A stretch of 64,000 nucleotides of DNA from Sipunculus nudus. Taxonomy: Eukaryota > Annelida > Sipuncula > Golfingiida > Sipunculidae. The stretch covers positions 920,001-984,000 of the forward strand of contig CM049320.1 of assembly GCA_026874595.1 (NCBI GenBank), read 5' to 3'. Under the pieces are notes generated by a model. The model did no database searches. It saw only the letters and a program-made list of their open reading frames with translations, and was not told the origin of the DNA. Made by a program: the position numbers and the translations under genes. Numbering within the stretch: position 1 is the first letter of the stretch; each line of letters begins with the position of its first letter. Shown here piece after piece: positions 49,901-63,665 of the stretch.

Positions 49901-52680
49901 TAGATGTAATAATGAGCATCCTATATGTCATGTGTCAGAGCTTTAACTGAATAGCAAGTACATGCATACTGAGCATCCTATATGTCATGTGTCAGAGCTT
50001 TAACTGAATAGCAAGTACATGTTATACTGAGCATCCTTTATGTCATGTGTCAGAGCTTTAACTGAATAGCAAGTACATGTTATACTGAGCATCCTATATG
50101 TCATGTGTCAGAGCTTTAGCTGACTAGCAAGTAGATGTAATACTGAGCATCCTATATGTCATGTGTCAGAGCTTTAACTGAATAGCAGGTACATGTAATA
50201 CTGAGCATCGTATATGTCATGTGTCAGAGCTTTAACTGAATAGCAAGTAGATGTAATACTGAGCATCCTATATGTCATGTGTCAGAGCTTTAACTGAATA
50301 GCAAGTACATGTTATACTGAGCATCCTATATGTCATGTGTCAGAGCTTTAACTGAATAGCAAGTACATGTTATACTGAGCATTCTATATGTCATGTGTCA
50401 GAGCTTTAACTGAATAGCAGGTACATGTAATACTGAGCATCATATATGTCATGTGTCAGAGCTTTAACTGAATAGCAAGTAGATGTAATACTGAGCATCC
50501 TATATGTCATGTGTTAGAGCTTTAACTGAATCGCAGGTACATGTAATACTGAGCATCATATAAGTCATATGTCAGAGCTTTAACTGAATAGCAAGTAGAT
50601 GTAATACTGAGCATCCTATATGTCATGTGTCAGAGCTTTAACTAAATAGCAAGTACATGTTATACTGAGCATCCTATATGTCATGTGTCAGAGCTTTAGC
50701 TGAGCATCCTATACGTCATGTGTCAGAGCTTTAACTGAACAGCAATTAATTTTATACTGAGCATCCTATATGTCATGTGTCAGAGCTTTAACTGAATAGC
50801 AAGTACATGTAATACTGAGCATCCTGTATGTCATGTGTCAGAGCTTTAACTGAATAGCAAGTACATGTAATACTGAGCATCCTATATGTCATGTGTCAGA
50901 GCTTTAACTGAATAGCAAGTACATGTTATACTGAGCATCCTGTATGTCATGTGTCAGAGCTTTAACTGAATAGCAAGTAGATGTAATACTGAGCATCCTA
51001 TATGTCATGTGTCAGAGCTTTAACTGAAGAGCAAGTACATGTTATACTGAGCATCCTGTATGTCATGTGTCAGAGATTTTACTGAATAGCAAGTACATGT
51101 AATACTGAGCATCCTGTTTGTCATGTGTCAGAGATTTAACTGAATAGCAAGTAGATGTAATACTGAGCATCCTGTATGTCATGTGTCAGAGCTTTAACTG
51201 AATAGCAAGTAGATGTAATACTGAGCATCCTATATGTCATGTGTCAGAGCTTTAACTGAATAGCAAGTACATGTTATACTGAGCATCCTATATGTCATGT
51301 GTCAGAGCTTTAACTGAATAGCAAGTACATGTTATACTGAGCATCCTATATGTCATCTGTCAGAGCTTTAACTGAATAGCAGGTACATGTAATACTGAGC
51401 ATCATATATGTCATGTGTCAGAGCTTTAACTGAATAGCAAGTAGATGTAATACTGAGCTTCCTATATGTCATGTGTCAGAGCTTTAACTGAATAGCAGGT
51501 ACATGTAATACTGAGCATCATATAAGTCATGTGTCAGAGCTTTAACTGAATAGCAAGTAGATGTAATACTGAGCATCCTATATGTCATGTGTCAGAGCTT
51601 TACCTGAATAGCAAGTACATGTTATACTGAGCATCCTATATGTCATGTGTCAGAGCTTTAACTGAATAGCAAGTACATGTTATACTGAGCATCCTATATG
51701 TCATGTGTCAGAGCTTTAGCTGAGCATCCTATACGTCATGTGTCAGAGCTTTAACTGAACAGCAAGTAAATTTTATACTGAGCATCCTATATGTCATGTG
51801 TCAGAGCTTTAACTGAATAGCAAGTACATGTAATACTGAGCATCCTGTATGTCATGTGTCAGAGCTTTAACTGAATAGCAAGTAGATGTAATACTGAGCA
51901 TCCTATATGTCATGTGTCAGAGCTTTAGCTGAATAGCAAGTAGATGTAATAGTGAGCATCCTATATGTCATGTGTCAGAGCTTTAGCTGAATAGCAAGTA
52001 GATGTAATAATGAGCATCCTATATGTCATGTGTCAGAGCTTTAACTGAATAGCAAGTACATGCATACTGAGCATCCTATATGTCATGTGTCAGAGCTTTA
52101 ACTGAATAGCAAGTACATGTTATACTGAGCATCCTTTATGTCATGTGTCAGAGCTTTAACTGAATAGCAAGTACATGTTATACTGAGCATCCTATATGTC
52201 ATGTGTCAGAGCTTTAGCTGACTAGCAAGTAGATGTAATACTGAGCATCCTATATGTCATGTGTCAGAGCTTTAACTGAATAGCAGGTACATGTAATACT
52301 GAGCATCGTATATGTCATGTGTCAGAGCTTTAACTGAATAGCAAGTAGATGTAATACTGAGCATCCTATATGTCATGTGTCAGAGCTTTAACTGAATAGC
52401 AAGTACATGTTATACTGAGCATCCTATATGTCATGTGTCAGAGCTTTAACTGAATAGCAAGTACATGTTATACTGAGCATTCTATATGTCATGTGTCAGA
52501 GCTTTAACTGAATAGCAGGTACATGTAATACTGAGCATCATATATGTCATGTGTCAGAGCTTTAACTGAATAGCAAGTAGATGTAATACTGAGCATCCTA
52601 TATGTCATGTGTTAGAGCTTTAACTGAATCGCAGGTACATGTAATACTGAGCATCATATAAGTCATATGTCAGAGCTTTA
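43990..52680. repeat. Large satellite block X, left copy of the 9566-bp-offset duplication
   Basis: Truncated monomers at 46853, 49497, 50691 and 51711 have partners exactly 9566 bp to the right at 56419, 59063, 60257 and 61277. Independent single-base markers agree: ATTATATTTA at 47661/57227, the GG of TAGAGGTAATAC at 47841/57407, CACGTGTCAG (A at 49025/58591) and GAGCTTCCTAT (near 51458/61024). Left of the 812-bp duplication the offset becomes 10378 bp (GATCTTTAAC at 44011/54389), exactly 812 more. The few differences seen include GAGCTT/GAGGTT near 48285 and ACTAAGC/ACTGAGC near 49355. Confidence 0.9.
45100..46745. repeat. 812-bp (14-monomer) tandem duplication
   Basis: The rare GAGGTTTAACTG variant occurs at 45287 and 46099, 812 bp apart (14 x 58), and the flanking monomers repeat in the same order. 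The corresponding region of the right-hand block (about 55490-56300) has only one copy. The duplication is therefore younger than, or was lost after, the large block duplication. Confidence 0.85.
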
Positions 52681-54389
52681 ACTGAATAGCAAGTAGATGT
52701 TATACTGAGCATCCTGTATGTCATGTGTCAGATCTTTAACTGAATAGCAAGTAGATGTAATACTGAGCATCCTATATGTCATGTGTCAGAGCTTTAGCTG
52801 AATAGCAAGTAGATGTAATACTGAGCATCCTATATGTCATGTGTCAGAGCTTTAGCTGAATAGCAAGTAGATGTAATAATGAGCATCCTATATGTCATGT
52901 GTCAGAGCTTTAACTGAATAGCAAGTAGATGTAATACTGAGCATCCTATATGTCATGTATCAGAGCTTTAACTGAATAGCAAGTACATGTTATACTGAGC
53001 ATCCTATATGTCATGTGTCAGAGCTTTAACTGAATAGCAAGTACATGTTATACTGAGCATCCTATATGTCATGTGTCAGAGCTTTAACTGAACAACAAGT
53101 ACATGTTATACTGAGCATCCTATATATCATATGTCAGAGCTTTAACTGAACAGCAAGTAGATGTAATACTGAGCATCCTATATGTCATGTGTCAGAGCTT
53201 TAGCTGAATAGCAAGTAGATGTAATACTGAGCATCCTATATGTCATGTGTCAGAGCTTTACCTGAATAGCAAGTACATGTTATACTGAGCATCCTATATG
53301 TCATGTGTCAGAGCTTTAACTGAATAGCAAGTACATGTTATACTGAGCATCCTATATGTCATGTGTCAGAGCTTTAGCTGAGCATCCTATACGTCATGTG
53401 TCAGAGCTTTAACTGAACAGCAAGTAAATTTTATACTGAGCATCCTATATGTCATGTGTCAGAGCTTTAACTGAATAGCAAGTACATGTAATACTGAGCA
53501 TCCTGTATGTCATGTGTCAGAGCTTTAACTGAATAGCAAGTAGATGTAATACTGAGCATCCTATATGTCATGTGTCAGAGCTTTAGCTGAATAGCAAGTA
53601 GATGTAATAGTGAGCATCCTATATGTCATGTGTCAGAGCTTTAGCTGAATAGCAAGTAGATGTAATAATGAGCATCCTATATGTCATGTGTCAGAGCTTT
53701 AACTGAATAGCAAGTACATGCATACTGAGCATCCTATATGTCATGTGTCAGAGCTTTAACTGAATAGCAAGTACATGTTATACTGAGCATCCTTTATGTC
53801 ATGTGTCAGAGCTTTAACTGAATAGCAAGTACATGTTATACTGAGCATCCTATATGTCATGTGTCAGAGCTTTAGCTGACTAGCAAGTAGATGTAATACT
53901 GAGCATCCTATATGTCATGTGTCAGAGCTTTAACTGAATAGCAGGTACATGTAATACTGAGCATCGTATATGTCATGTGTCAGAGCTTTAACTGAATAGC
54001 AAGTAGATGTAATACTGAGCATCCTATATGTCATGTGTCAGAGCTTTAACTGAATAGCAAGTACATGTTATACTGAGCATCCTATATGTCATGTGTCAGA
54101 GCTTTAACTGAATAGCAAGTACATGTTATACTGAGCATTCTATATGTCATGTGTCAGAGCTTTAACTGAATAGCAGGTACATGTAATACTGAGCATCATA
54201 TATGTCATGTGTCAGAGCTTTAACTGAATAGCAAGTAGATGTAATACTGAGCATCCTATATGTCATGTGTTAGAGCTTTAACTGAATCGCAGGTACATGT
54301 AATACTGAGCATCATATAAGTCATATGTCAGAGCTTTAACTGAATAGCAAGTAGATGTTATACTGAGCATCCTGTATGTCATGTGTCAG
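51060..54389. repeat. 1658-bp tandem duplication joining the two large blocks
   Basis: GATCTTTAAC monomers at 52731 and 54389 and truncated monomers at 51711 and 53369 are each 1658 bp apart. The value equals 29 monomers, less 23 bp for one truncated unit and less 1 bp for one ACATGCATACTG unit. It lies exactly at the junction of blocks X and X'. Confidence 0.85.
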
Positions 54390-57300
54390 ATCTTTAACTG
54401 AATAGCAAGTAGATGTAATACTGAGCATCCTATATGTCATGTGTCAGAGCTTTAGCTGAATAGCAAGTAGATGTAATACTGAGCATCCTATATGTCATGT
54501 GTCAGAGCTTTAGCTGAATAGCAAGTAGATGTAATAATGAGCATCCTATATGTCATGTGTCAGAGCTTTAACTGAATAGCAAGTAGATGTAATACTGAGC
54601 ATCCTATATGTCATGTATCAGAGCTTTAACTGAATAGCAAGTACATGTTATACTGAGCATCCTATATGTCATGTGTCAGAGCTTTAACTGAATAGCAAGT
54701 ACATGTTATACTGAGCATCCTATATGTCATGTGTCAGAGCTTTAACTGAACAACAAGTACATGTTATACTGAGCATCCTATATATCATATGTCAGAGCTT
54801 TAACTGAACAGCAAGTACATGTAGTACTGAGCATCCTATATTTCATGTGTCAGAGCTTTAACTGAACAGCAAGTACATGTAATACTGAGCATCCTATATG
54901 TCATGTGTCAGAGCTTTAACTGAACAGCAAGTAGATGTAATACTGAGCATCCTATATGTCATGTGTCAGAGCTTTAACTGAACAGCAAGTAGATGTAATA
55001 CTGAGCATCCTGTATGTCATGTGTCAGAGCTTTAACTGAATAGCAAGTAGATGTAATACTGAGCATCCTGTATGTCATGTGTCAGAGCTTTAACTGAACA
55101 GCAAGTACATGTAATACTGAGCATCCTATATGTCATGTGTCAGAGCTTTAACTGAACAGCAAGTAGATGTAATACTGAGCATCCTATATGTCATGTGTCA
55201 GAGCTTTAACTGAAGAGCAAGTACATGTTATACTGAGCATCCTGTATGTCATGTGTCAGAGATTTTACTGAATAGCAAGTACATGTAATACTGAGCATCC
55301 TGTTTGTCATGTGTCAGAGATTTAACTGAATAGCAAGTAGATGTAATAGTGAGCATCCTGTATGTCATGTGTCAGAGCTTTAACTGAATAGCAAGTAGAT
55401 GTAATACTGAGCATCCTGTATGTCATGTGTCAGAGCTTTAACTGAATAGCAAATAGATGTAATACTGAGCATCCTATATGTCATGTGTCAGAGCTTTAGC
55501 TGAATAGCAAGTAGATGTAATACTGAGCATCCTATATGTCATGTGTCAGAGCTTTAGCTGAATAGCAAGTAGATGTAATACTGAGCATCCTATATGTCAT
55601 GTGTCAGAGCTTTAACTGAATAGCAAGTAGATGTAATACTGAGCATCCTATATGTCATGTGTCAGAGCTTTAACTGAATAGCAAGTACATGTAATACTGA
55701 GCATCCTATATGTCATGTGTCAGAGCTTTAACTGAATAGCAAGTAGATGTAATACTGAGCATCCTATATGTCATGTGTCAGAGCTTTAACTGAATAGCAA
55801 GTACATGCTATACTGAGCATCCTATATGTCATGTGTCAGAGCTTTAGCTGAATAGCAAGTACATGTAATACTGAGCATCCTATATGTCATGTGTCAGAGC
55901 TTTAACTGAATAGCAAGTACATGTTATACTGAGCATCCTATATGTCATGTGTCAGAGCTTTAGCTGACTAGCAAGTAGATGTAATACTGAGCATCCTATA
56001 TGTCATGTGTCAGAGCTTTAACTGAATAGCAGGTACATGTAATACTGAGCATCATATATGTCATGTGTCAGAGCTTTAACTGAATAGCAAGTAGATGTAA
56101 TACTGAGCATCCTATATGTCATGTGTCAGAGCTTTAACTGAATAGCAAGTACATGTTATACTGAGCATCCTATATGTCATGTGTCAGAGCTTTAACTGAA
56201 TAGCAAGTACATGTTATACTGAGCATTCTATATGTCATGTGTCAGAGCTTTAACTGAATAGCAGGTACATGTAATACTGAGCATCATATATGTCATGTGT
56301 CAGAGCTTTAACTGAATAGCAAGTAGATGTAATACTGAGCATCCTATATGTCATGTGTCAGAGCTTTAACTAAATAGCAAGTACATGTTATACTGAGCAT
56401 CCTATATGTCATGTGTCAGAGCTTTAGCTGAGCATCCTATACGTCATGTGTCAGAGCTTTAACTGAACAGCAAGTAAATTTTATACTGAGCATCCTATAT
56501 GTCATGTGTCAGAGCTTTAACTGAATAGCAAGTACATGTAATACTGAGCATCCTGTATGTCATGTGTCAGAGCTTTAACTGAATAGCAAGTACATGTAAT
56601 ACTGAGCATCCTATATGTCATGTGTCAGAGCTTTAACTGAATAGCAAGTACATGTTATACTGAGCATCCTGTATGTCATGTGTCAGAGCTTTAACTGAAT
56701 AGCAAGTAGATGTAATACTGAGCATCCTATATGTCATGTGTCAGAGCTTTAACTGAATAGCAAGTACATGTAGTACTGAGCATCCTGTATGTCATGTGTC
56801 AGAGCTTTAACTGAATAGCGAGTACATGTTATACTGAGCATCCTATATGTCATGTGTCAGAGCTTTAACTGAATAGCAAGTAGATGTAATACTGAGCATC
56901 CTGTATGTCATGTGTCAGAGCTTTAACTGAATAGCAAGTACATGTAATACTGAGCATCCTATATGTCATGTGTCAGAGCTTTAACTGAATAGCAAGTAGA
57001 TGTAATACTGAGCATCCTGTATGTCATGTGTCAGAGCTTTAACTGAATAGCAGGTACATGTAATACTGAGCATCCTGTATGTCATGTGTCAGAGCTTTAA
57101 CTGAATAGCAAGTACATGTAATACTGAGCATCCTATATGTCATGTGTCAGAGCTTTAACTGAATAGCAAGTACATGTAATACTGAGCATCCTGTATGTCA
57201 TGTGTCAGAGCTTTAACTTAATAGCAATTATATTTAATACTGAGCATCCTATATGTCATGTGTCAGAGCTTTAACTGAATAGCAAGTACATGTAATACTG

Positions 57301-60300
57301 AGCATCCTGTATGTCATGTGTCAGAGCTTTAACTTAATACCAAGTATATTTAATACTGAGCATCCTGTATGTCATGTGTCAGAGCTTTAACTGAATAGTA
57401 AGTAGAGGTAATACTGAGCATCCTGTATGTCATGTGTCAGAGCTTTAACTTAATAGCAAGTAGATGTAATACTGAGCATCCTGTATGTCATGTGTCAGAG
57501 CTTTAACTGAATAGCAAGTAGATGTAATACTGAGCATCCTATATGCCATGTGTCAGAGCTTTAACTGAGTAGCAAGTAGATGGAATACTGAGCATCCTAT
57601 ATGTCATGTGTCAGAGCTTTAACTGAATAGCAAGTACATGTTATACTGAGCATCCTATATGTCATGTGTCAGAGTTTAGCTGAATAGCAAGAACATGTAA
57701 TACTGAGCATCCTATATGTCATGTGTCAGAGCTTTAACTGAATAGCAAGTACATGTTATACTGAGCATCCTATATGTCATGTGTCAGAGCTTTAGCTGAA
57801 TAGCAAGAAGATGTAATACTGAGCATCCTATATGTCATGTGTCAGAGGTTTAACTGAAAAGCAGGTACATGTAATACTGAGCATCATATATGTCATGTGT
57901 CAGAGCTTTAACTGAATAGCAAGTAGATGTAATACTGAGCATCCTATATGTCATGTGTCAGAGCTTTAACTTAAAAGCAAGTACATGTAATACTGAGCAT
58001 CCTATATGTCATGTGTCAGAGCTTTAACTGAATAGCAAGTAGATGTAATACTGAGCATCCTATATGTCATGTGTCAGAGGTTTAACTGAATAGCAAGTAG
58101 ATGTAATACTGAGCATCCTATATGTCATGTGTCAGAGCTTTAACTGAATAGCAAGTACATGCTATACTGAGCATCCTATATGTCATGTGTCAGAGCTTTA
58201 GCTGAAAAGCAAGTACATGTAATACTGAGCATCCTTTATGTCATGTGTCAGAGCTTTAACTGAATAGCAAGTACATGTTATACTGAGCATCCTATATGTC
58301 ATGTGTCAGAGCTTTAGCTGACTAGCAAGAAGATGTAATACTGAGCATCCTATATGTCATGTGTCAGAGCTTTAACTGAATAGCAGGTACATGTAATACT
58401 GAGCATCATATATGTCATGTGTCAGAGCTTTAACTGAAAAGCAAGTAGATGTAATACTGAGCATCCTATATGTCATGTGTCAGAGCTTTAACTTAAAAGC
58501 AAGTACATATAATACTGAGCATCCTATATGTCATGTGTCAGAGCTTTAACTGAATAGCAAGTAGATGTAATACTGAGCATCCTATATGTCACGTGTCAGA
58601 GCTTTAACTGAATAGCAAGTAGATGTAATACTGAGCATCCTATATGTCATGTGTCAGAGCTTTAACTGAATAGCAAGTACATGCTATACTGAGCATCCTA
58701 TATGTCATGTGTCAGAGCTTTAGCTGAATAGCAAGTACATGTAATACTGAGCATCCTTTATGTCATGTGTCAGAGCTTTAACTGAATAGCAAGTACATGT
58801 TATACTGAGCATCCTATATGTCATGTGTCAGAGCTTTAGCTGACTAGCAAGAAGATGTAATACTGAGCATCCTATATGTCATGTGTCAGAGCTTTAACTG
58901 AATAGCAGGTACATGTAATACTGAGCATCATATATGTCATGTGTCAGAGCTTTACCTGAATAGCAAGTACATGTTATACTGAGCATCCTATATGTCATGT
59001 GTCAGAGCTTTAACTGAATAGCAAGTACATGTTATACTGAGCATCCTATATGTCATGTGTCAGAGCTTTAGCTGAGCATCCTATACGTCATGTGTCAGAG
59101 CTTTAACTGAACAGCAAGTAAATTTTATACTGAGCATCCTATATGTCATGTGTCAGAGCTTTAACTGAATAGCAAGTACATGTAATACTGAGCATCCTGT
59201 ATGTCATGTGTCAGAGCTTTAACTAAATAGCAAGTACATGTAATACTGAGCATCCTATATGTCATGTGTCAGAGCTTTAACTGAATAGCAAGTACATGTT
59301 ATACTGAGCATCCTGTATGTCATGTGTCAGAGCTTTAACTGAATAGCAAGTAGATGTAATACTGAGCATCCTATATGTCATGTGTCAGAGCTTTAGCTGA
59401 ATAGCAAGTAGATGTAATACTGAGCATCCTATATGTCATGTGTCAGAGCTTTAGCTGAATAGCAAGTAGATGTAATAATGAGCATCCTATATGTCATGTG
59501 TCAGAGCTTTAACTGAATAGCAAGTACATGCATACTGAGCATCCTATATGTCATGTGTCAGAGCTTTAACTGAATAGCAAGTACATGTTATACTGAGCAT
59601 CCTTTATGTCATGTGTCAGAGCTTTAACTGAATAGCAAGTACATGTTATACTGAGCATCCTATATGTCATGTGTCAGAGCTTTAGCTGACTAGCAAGTAG
59701 ATGTAATACTGAGCATCCTATATGTCATGTGTCAGAGCTTTAACTGAATAGCAGGTACATGTAATACTGAGCATCGTATATGTCATGTGTCAGAGCTTTA
59801 ACTGAATAGCAAGTAGATGTAATACTGAGCATCCTATATGTCATGTGTCAGAGCTTTAACTGAATAGCAAGTACATGTTATACTGAGCATCCTATATGTC
59901 ATGTGTCAGAGCTTTAACTGAATAGCAAGTACATGTTATACTGAGCATTCTATATGTCATGTGTCAGAGCTTTAACTGAATAGCAGGTACATGTAATACT
60001 GAGCATCATATATGTCATGTGTCAGAGCTTTAACTGAATAGCAAGTAGATGTAATACTGAGCATCCTATATGTCATGTGTTAGAGCTTTAACTGAATCGC
60101 AGGTACATGTAATACTGAGCATCATATAAGTCATATGTCAGAGCTTTAACTGAATAGCAAGTAGATGTAATACTGAGCATCCTATATGTCATGTGTCAGA
60201 GCTTTAACTAAATAGCAAGTACATGTTATACTGAGCATCCTATATGTCATGTGTCAGAGCTTTAGCTGAGCATCCTATACGTCATGTGTCAGAGCTTTAA

Positions 60301-62240
60301 CTGAACAGCAATTAATTTTATACTGAGCATCCTATATGTCATGTGTCAGAGCTTTAACTGAATAGCAAGTACATGTAATACTGAGCATCCTGTATGTCAT
60401 GTGTCAGAGCTTTAACTGAATAGCAAGTACATGTAATACTGAGCATCCTATATGTCATGTGTCAGAGCTTTAACTGAATAGCAAGTACATGTTATACTGA
60501 GCATCCTGTATGTCATGTGTCAGAGCTTTAACTGAATAGCAAGTAGATGTAATACTGAGCATCCTATATGTCATGTGTCAGAGCTTTAACTGAAGAGCAA
60601 GTACATGTTATACTGAGCATCCTGTATGTCATGTGTCAGAGATTTTACTGAATAGCAAGTACATGTAATACTGAGCATCCTGTTTGTCATGTGTCAGAGA
60701 TTTAACTGAATAGCAAGTAGATGTAATACTGAGCATCCTGTATGTCATGTGTCAGAGCTTTAACTGAATAGCAAGTAGATGTAATACTGAGCATCCTATA
60801 TGTCATGTGTCAGAGCTTTAACTGAATAGCAAGTACATGTTATACTGAGCATCCTATATGTCATGTGTCAGAGCTTTAACTGAATAGCAAGTACATGTTA
60901 TACTGAGCATCCTATATGTCATCTGTCAGAGCTTTAACTGAATAGCAGGTACATGTAATACTGAGCATCATATATGTCATGTGTCAGAGCTTTAACTGAA
61001 TAGCAAGTAGATGTAATACTGAGCTTCCTATATGTCATGTGTCAGAGCTTTAACTGAATAGCAGGTACATGTAATACTGAGCATCATATAAGTCATGTGT
61101 CAGAGCTTTAACTGAATAGCAAGTAGATGTAATACTGAGCATCCTATATGTCATGTGTCAGAGCTTTACCTGAATAGCAAGTACATGTTATACTGAGCAT
61201 CCTATATGTCATGTGTCAGAGCTTTAACTGAATAGCAAGTACATGTTATACTGAGCATCCTATATGTCATGTGTCAGAGCTTTAGCTGAGCATCCTATAC
61301 GTCATGTGTCAGAGCTTTAACTGAACAGCAAGTAAATTTTATACTGAGCATCCTATATGTCATGTGTCAGAGCTTTAACTGAATAGCAAGTACATGTAAT
61401 ACTGAGCATCCTGTATGTCATGTGTCAGAGCTTTAACTGAATAGCAAGTAGATGTAATACTGAGCATCCTATATGTCATGTGTCAGAGCTTTAGCTGAAT
61501 AGCAAGTAGATGTAATAGTGAGCATCCTATATGTCATGTGTCAGAGCTTTAGCTGAATAGCAAGTAGATGTAATAATGAGCATCCTATATGTCATGTGTC
61601 AGAGCTTTAACTGAATAGCAAGTACATGCATACTGAGCATCCTATATGTCATGTGTCAGAGCTTTAACTGAATAGCAAGTACATGTTATACTGAGCATCC
61701 TTTATGTCATGTGTCAGAGCTTTAACTGAATAGCAAGTACATGTTATACTGAGCATCCTATATGTCATGTGTCAGAGCTTTAGCTGACTAGCAAGTAGAT
61801 GTAATACTGAGCATCCTATATGTCATGTGTCAGAGCTTTAACTGAATAGCAGGTACATGTAATACTGAGCATCGTATATGTCATGTGTCAGAGCTTTAAC
61901 TGAATAGCAAGTAGATGTAATACTGAGCATCCTATATGTCATGTGTCAGAGCTTTAACTGAATAGCAAGTACATGTTATACTGAGCATCCTATATGTCAT
62001 GTGTCAGAGCTTTAACTGAATAGCAAGTACATGTTATACTGAGCATTCTATATGTCATGTGTCAGAGCTTTAACTGAATAGCAGGTACATGTAATACTGA
62101 GCATCATATATGTCATGTGTCAGAGCTTTAACTGAATAGCAAGTAGATGTAATACTGAGCATCCTATATGTCATGTGTTAGAGCTTTAACTGAATCGCAG
62201 GTACATGTAATACTGAGCATCATATAAGTCATATGTCAGA
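54370..62240. repeat. Large satellite block X', right copy of the duplication
   Basis: This is the partner of block X, with the same order of truncated and variant monomers from GATCTTTAAC (54389) through the truncated monomers at 56419, 59063, 60257 and 61277. It lacks the 812-bp duplication of the left copy. It carries its own substitutions, for example AACTAAATAGC near 59224, where the left copy has AACTGAATAGC. After about 62236 it no longer follows the left copy and instead restarts the 60.2 kb segment. Confidence 0.88.
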
Positions 62241-63665
62241 GCTTTAACTGAATAGCAAGTAGATGTAATACTGAGCATCCTATATGTCATGTGTCAGAGC
62301 TTTAACTAAATAGCAAGTACATGTTATACTGAGCATCCTATATGTCATGTGTCAGAGCTTTAGCTGAGCATCCTATACGTCATGTGTCAGAGCTTTAACT
62401 GAACAGCAATTAATTTTATACTGAGCATCCTATATGTCATGTGTCAGAGCTTTAACTGAATAGCAAGTACATGTAATACTGAGCATCCTGTATGTCATGT
62501 GTCAGAGCTTTAACTGAATAGCAAGTACATGTAATACTGAGCATCCTATATGTCATGTGTCAGAGCTTTAACTGAATAGCAAGTACATGTTATACTGAGC
62601 ATCCTGTATGTCATGTGTCAGAGCTTTAACTGAATAGCAAGTAGATGTAATACTGAGCATCCTATATGTCATGTGTCAGAGCTTTAACTGAAGAGCAAGT
62701 ACATGTTATACTGAGCATCCTGTATGTCATGTGTCAGAGATTTTACTGAATAGCAAGTACATGTAATACTGAGCATCCTGTTTGTCATGTGTCAGAGATT
62801 TAACTGAATAGCAAGTAGATGTAATACTGAGCATCCTGTATGTCATGTGTCAGAGCTTTAACTGAATAGCAAGTAGATGTAATACTGAGCATCCTATATG
62901 TCATGTGTCAGAGCTTTAACTGAATAGCAAGTACATGTTATACTGAGCATCCTATATGTCATGTGTCAGAGCTTTAACTGAATAGCAAGTACATGTTATA
63001 CTGAGCATCCTATATGTCATCTGTCAGAGCTTTAACTGAATAGCAGGTACATGTAATACTGAGCATCATATATGTCATGTGTCAGAGCTTTAACTGAATA
63101 GCAAGTAGATGTAATACTGAGCTTCCTATATGTCATGTGTCAGAGCTTTAACTGAATAGCAGGTACATGTAATACTGAGCATCATATAAGTCATGTGTCA
63201 GAGCTTTAACTGAATAGCAAGTAGATGTAATACTGAGCATCCTATATGTCATGTGTCAGAGCTTTACCTGAATAGCAAGTACATGTTATACTGAGCATCC
63301 TATATGTCATGTGTCAGAGCTTTAACTGAATAGCAAGTACATGTTATACTGAGCATCCTATATGTCATGTGTCAGAGCTTTAACTGAATAGCAAGTAGAT
63401 GTAATACTGAGCTTCCTATATGTCATGTGTCAGAGCTTTAACTGAATAGCAGGTACATGTAATACTGAGCATCATATAAGTCATGTGTCAGAGCTTTAAC
63501 TGAATAGCAAGTAGATGTAATACTGAGCATCCTATATGTCATGTGTCAGAGCTTTACCTGAATAGCAAGTACATGTTATACTGAGCATCCTATATGTCAT
63601 GTGTCAGAGCTTTAACTGAATAGCAAGTACATGTTATACTGAGCATCCTATATGTCATGTGTCAG
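60257..63665. repeat. 2098-bp duplication with a nested 290-bp gain near the right edge
   Basis: Truncated monomers at 60257 and 62355, each followed by the one-base-short GCAATTAATTTTATAC monomer, are 2098 bp apart (37 monomers, less the two truncations and two 1-bp losses). Within the second copy, GAGCTTCCTATATG monomers near 63121 and 63411 are 290 bp apart. This 5-monomer gain explains why the next truncated monomers are 1310 bp apart (62355 to 63665), not 1020 bp as at 60257 to 61277. Confidence 0.85.

Noticed and set aside
43990-62240. Assembly artefact as the only explanation of the large duplication
   Set aside because: The copies carry distinct substitutions and a private 812-bp difference, which argues for two real loci. 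Without raw reads it cannot be excluded completely.
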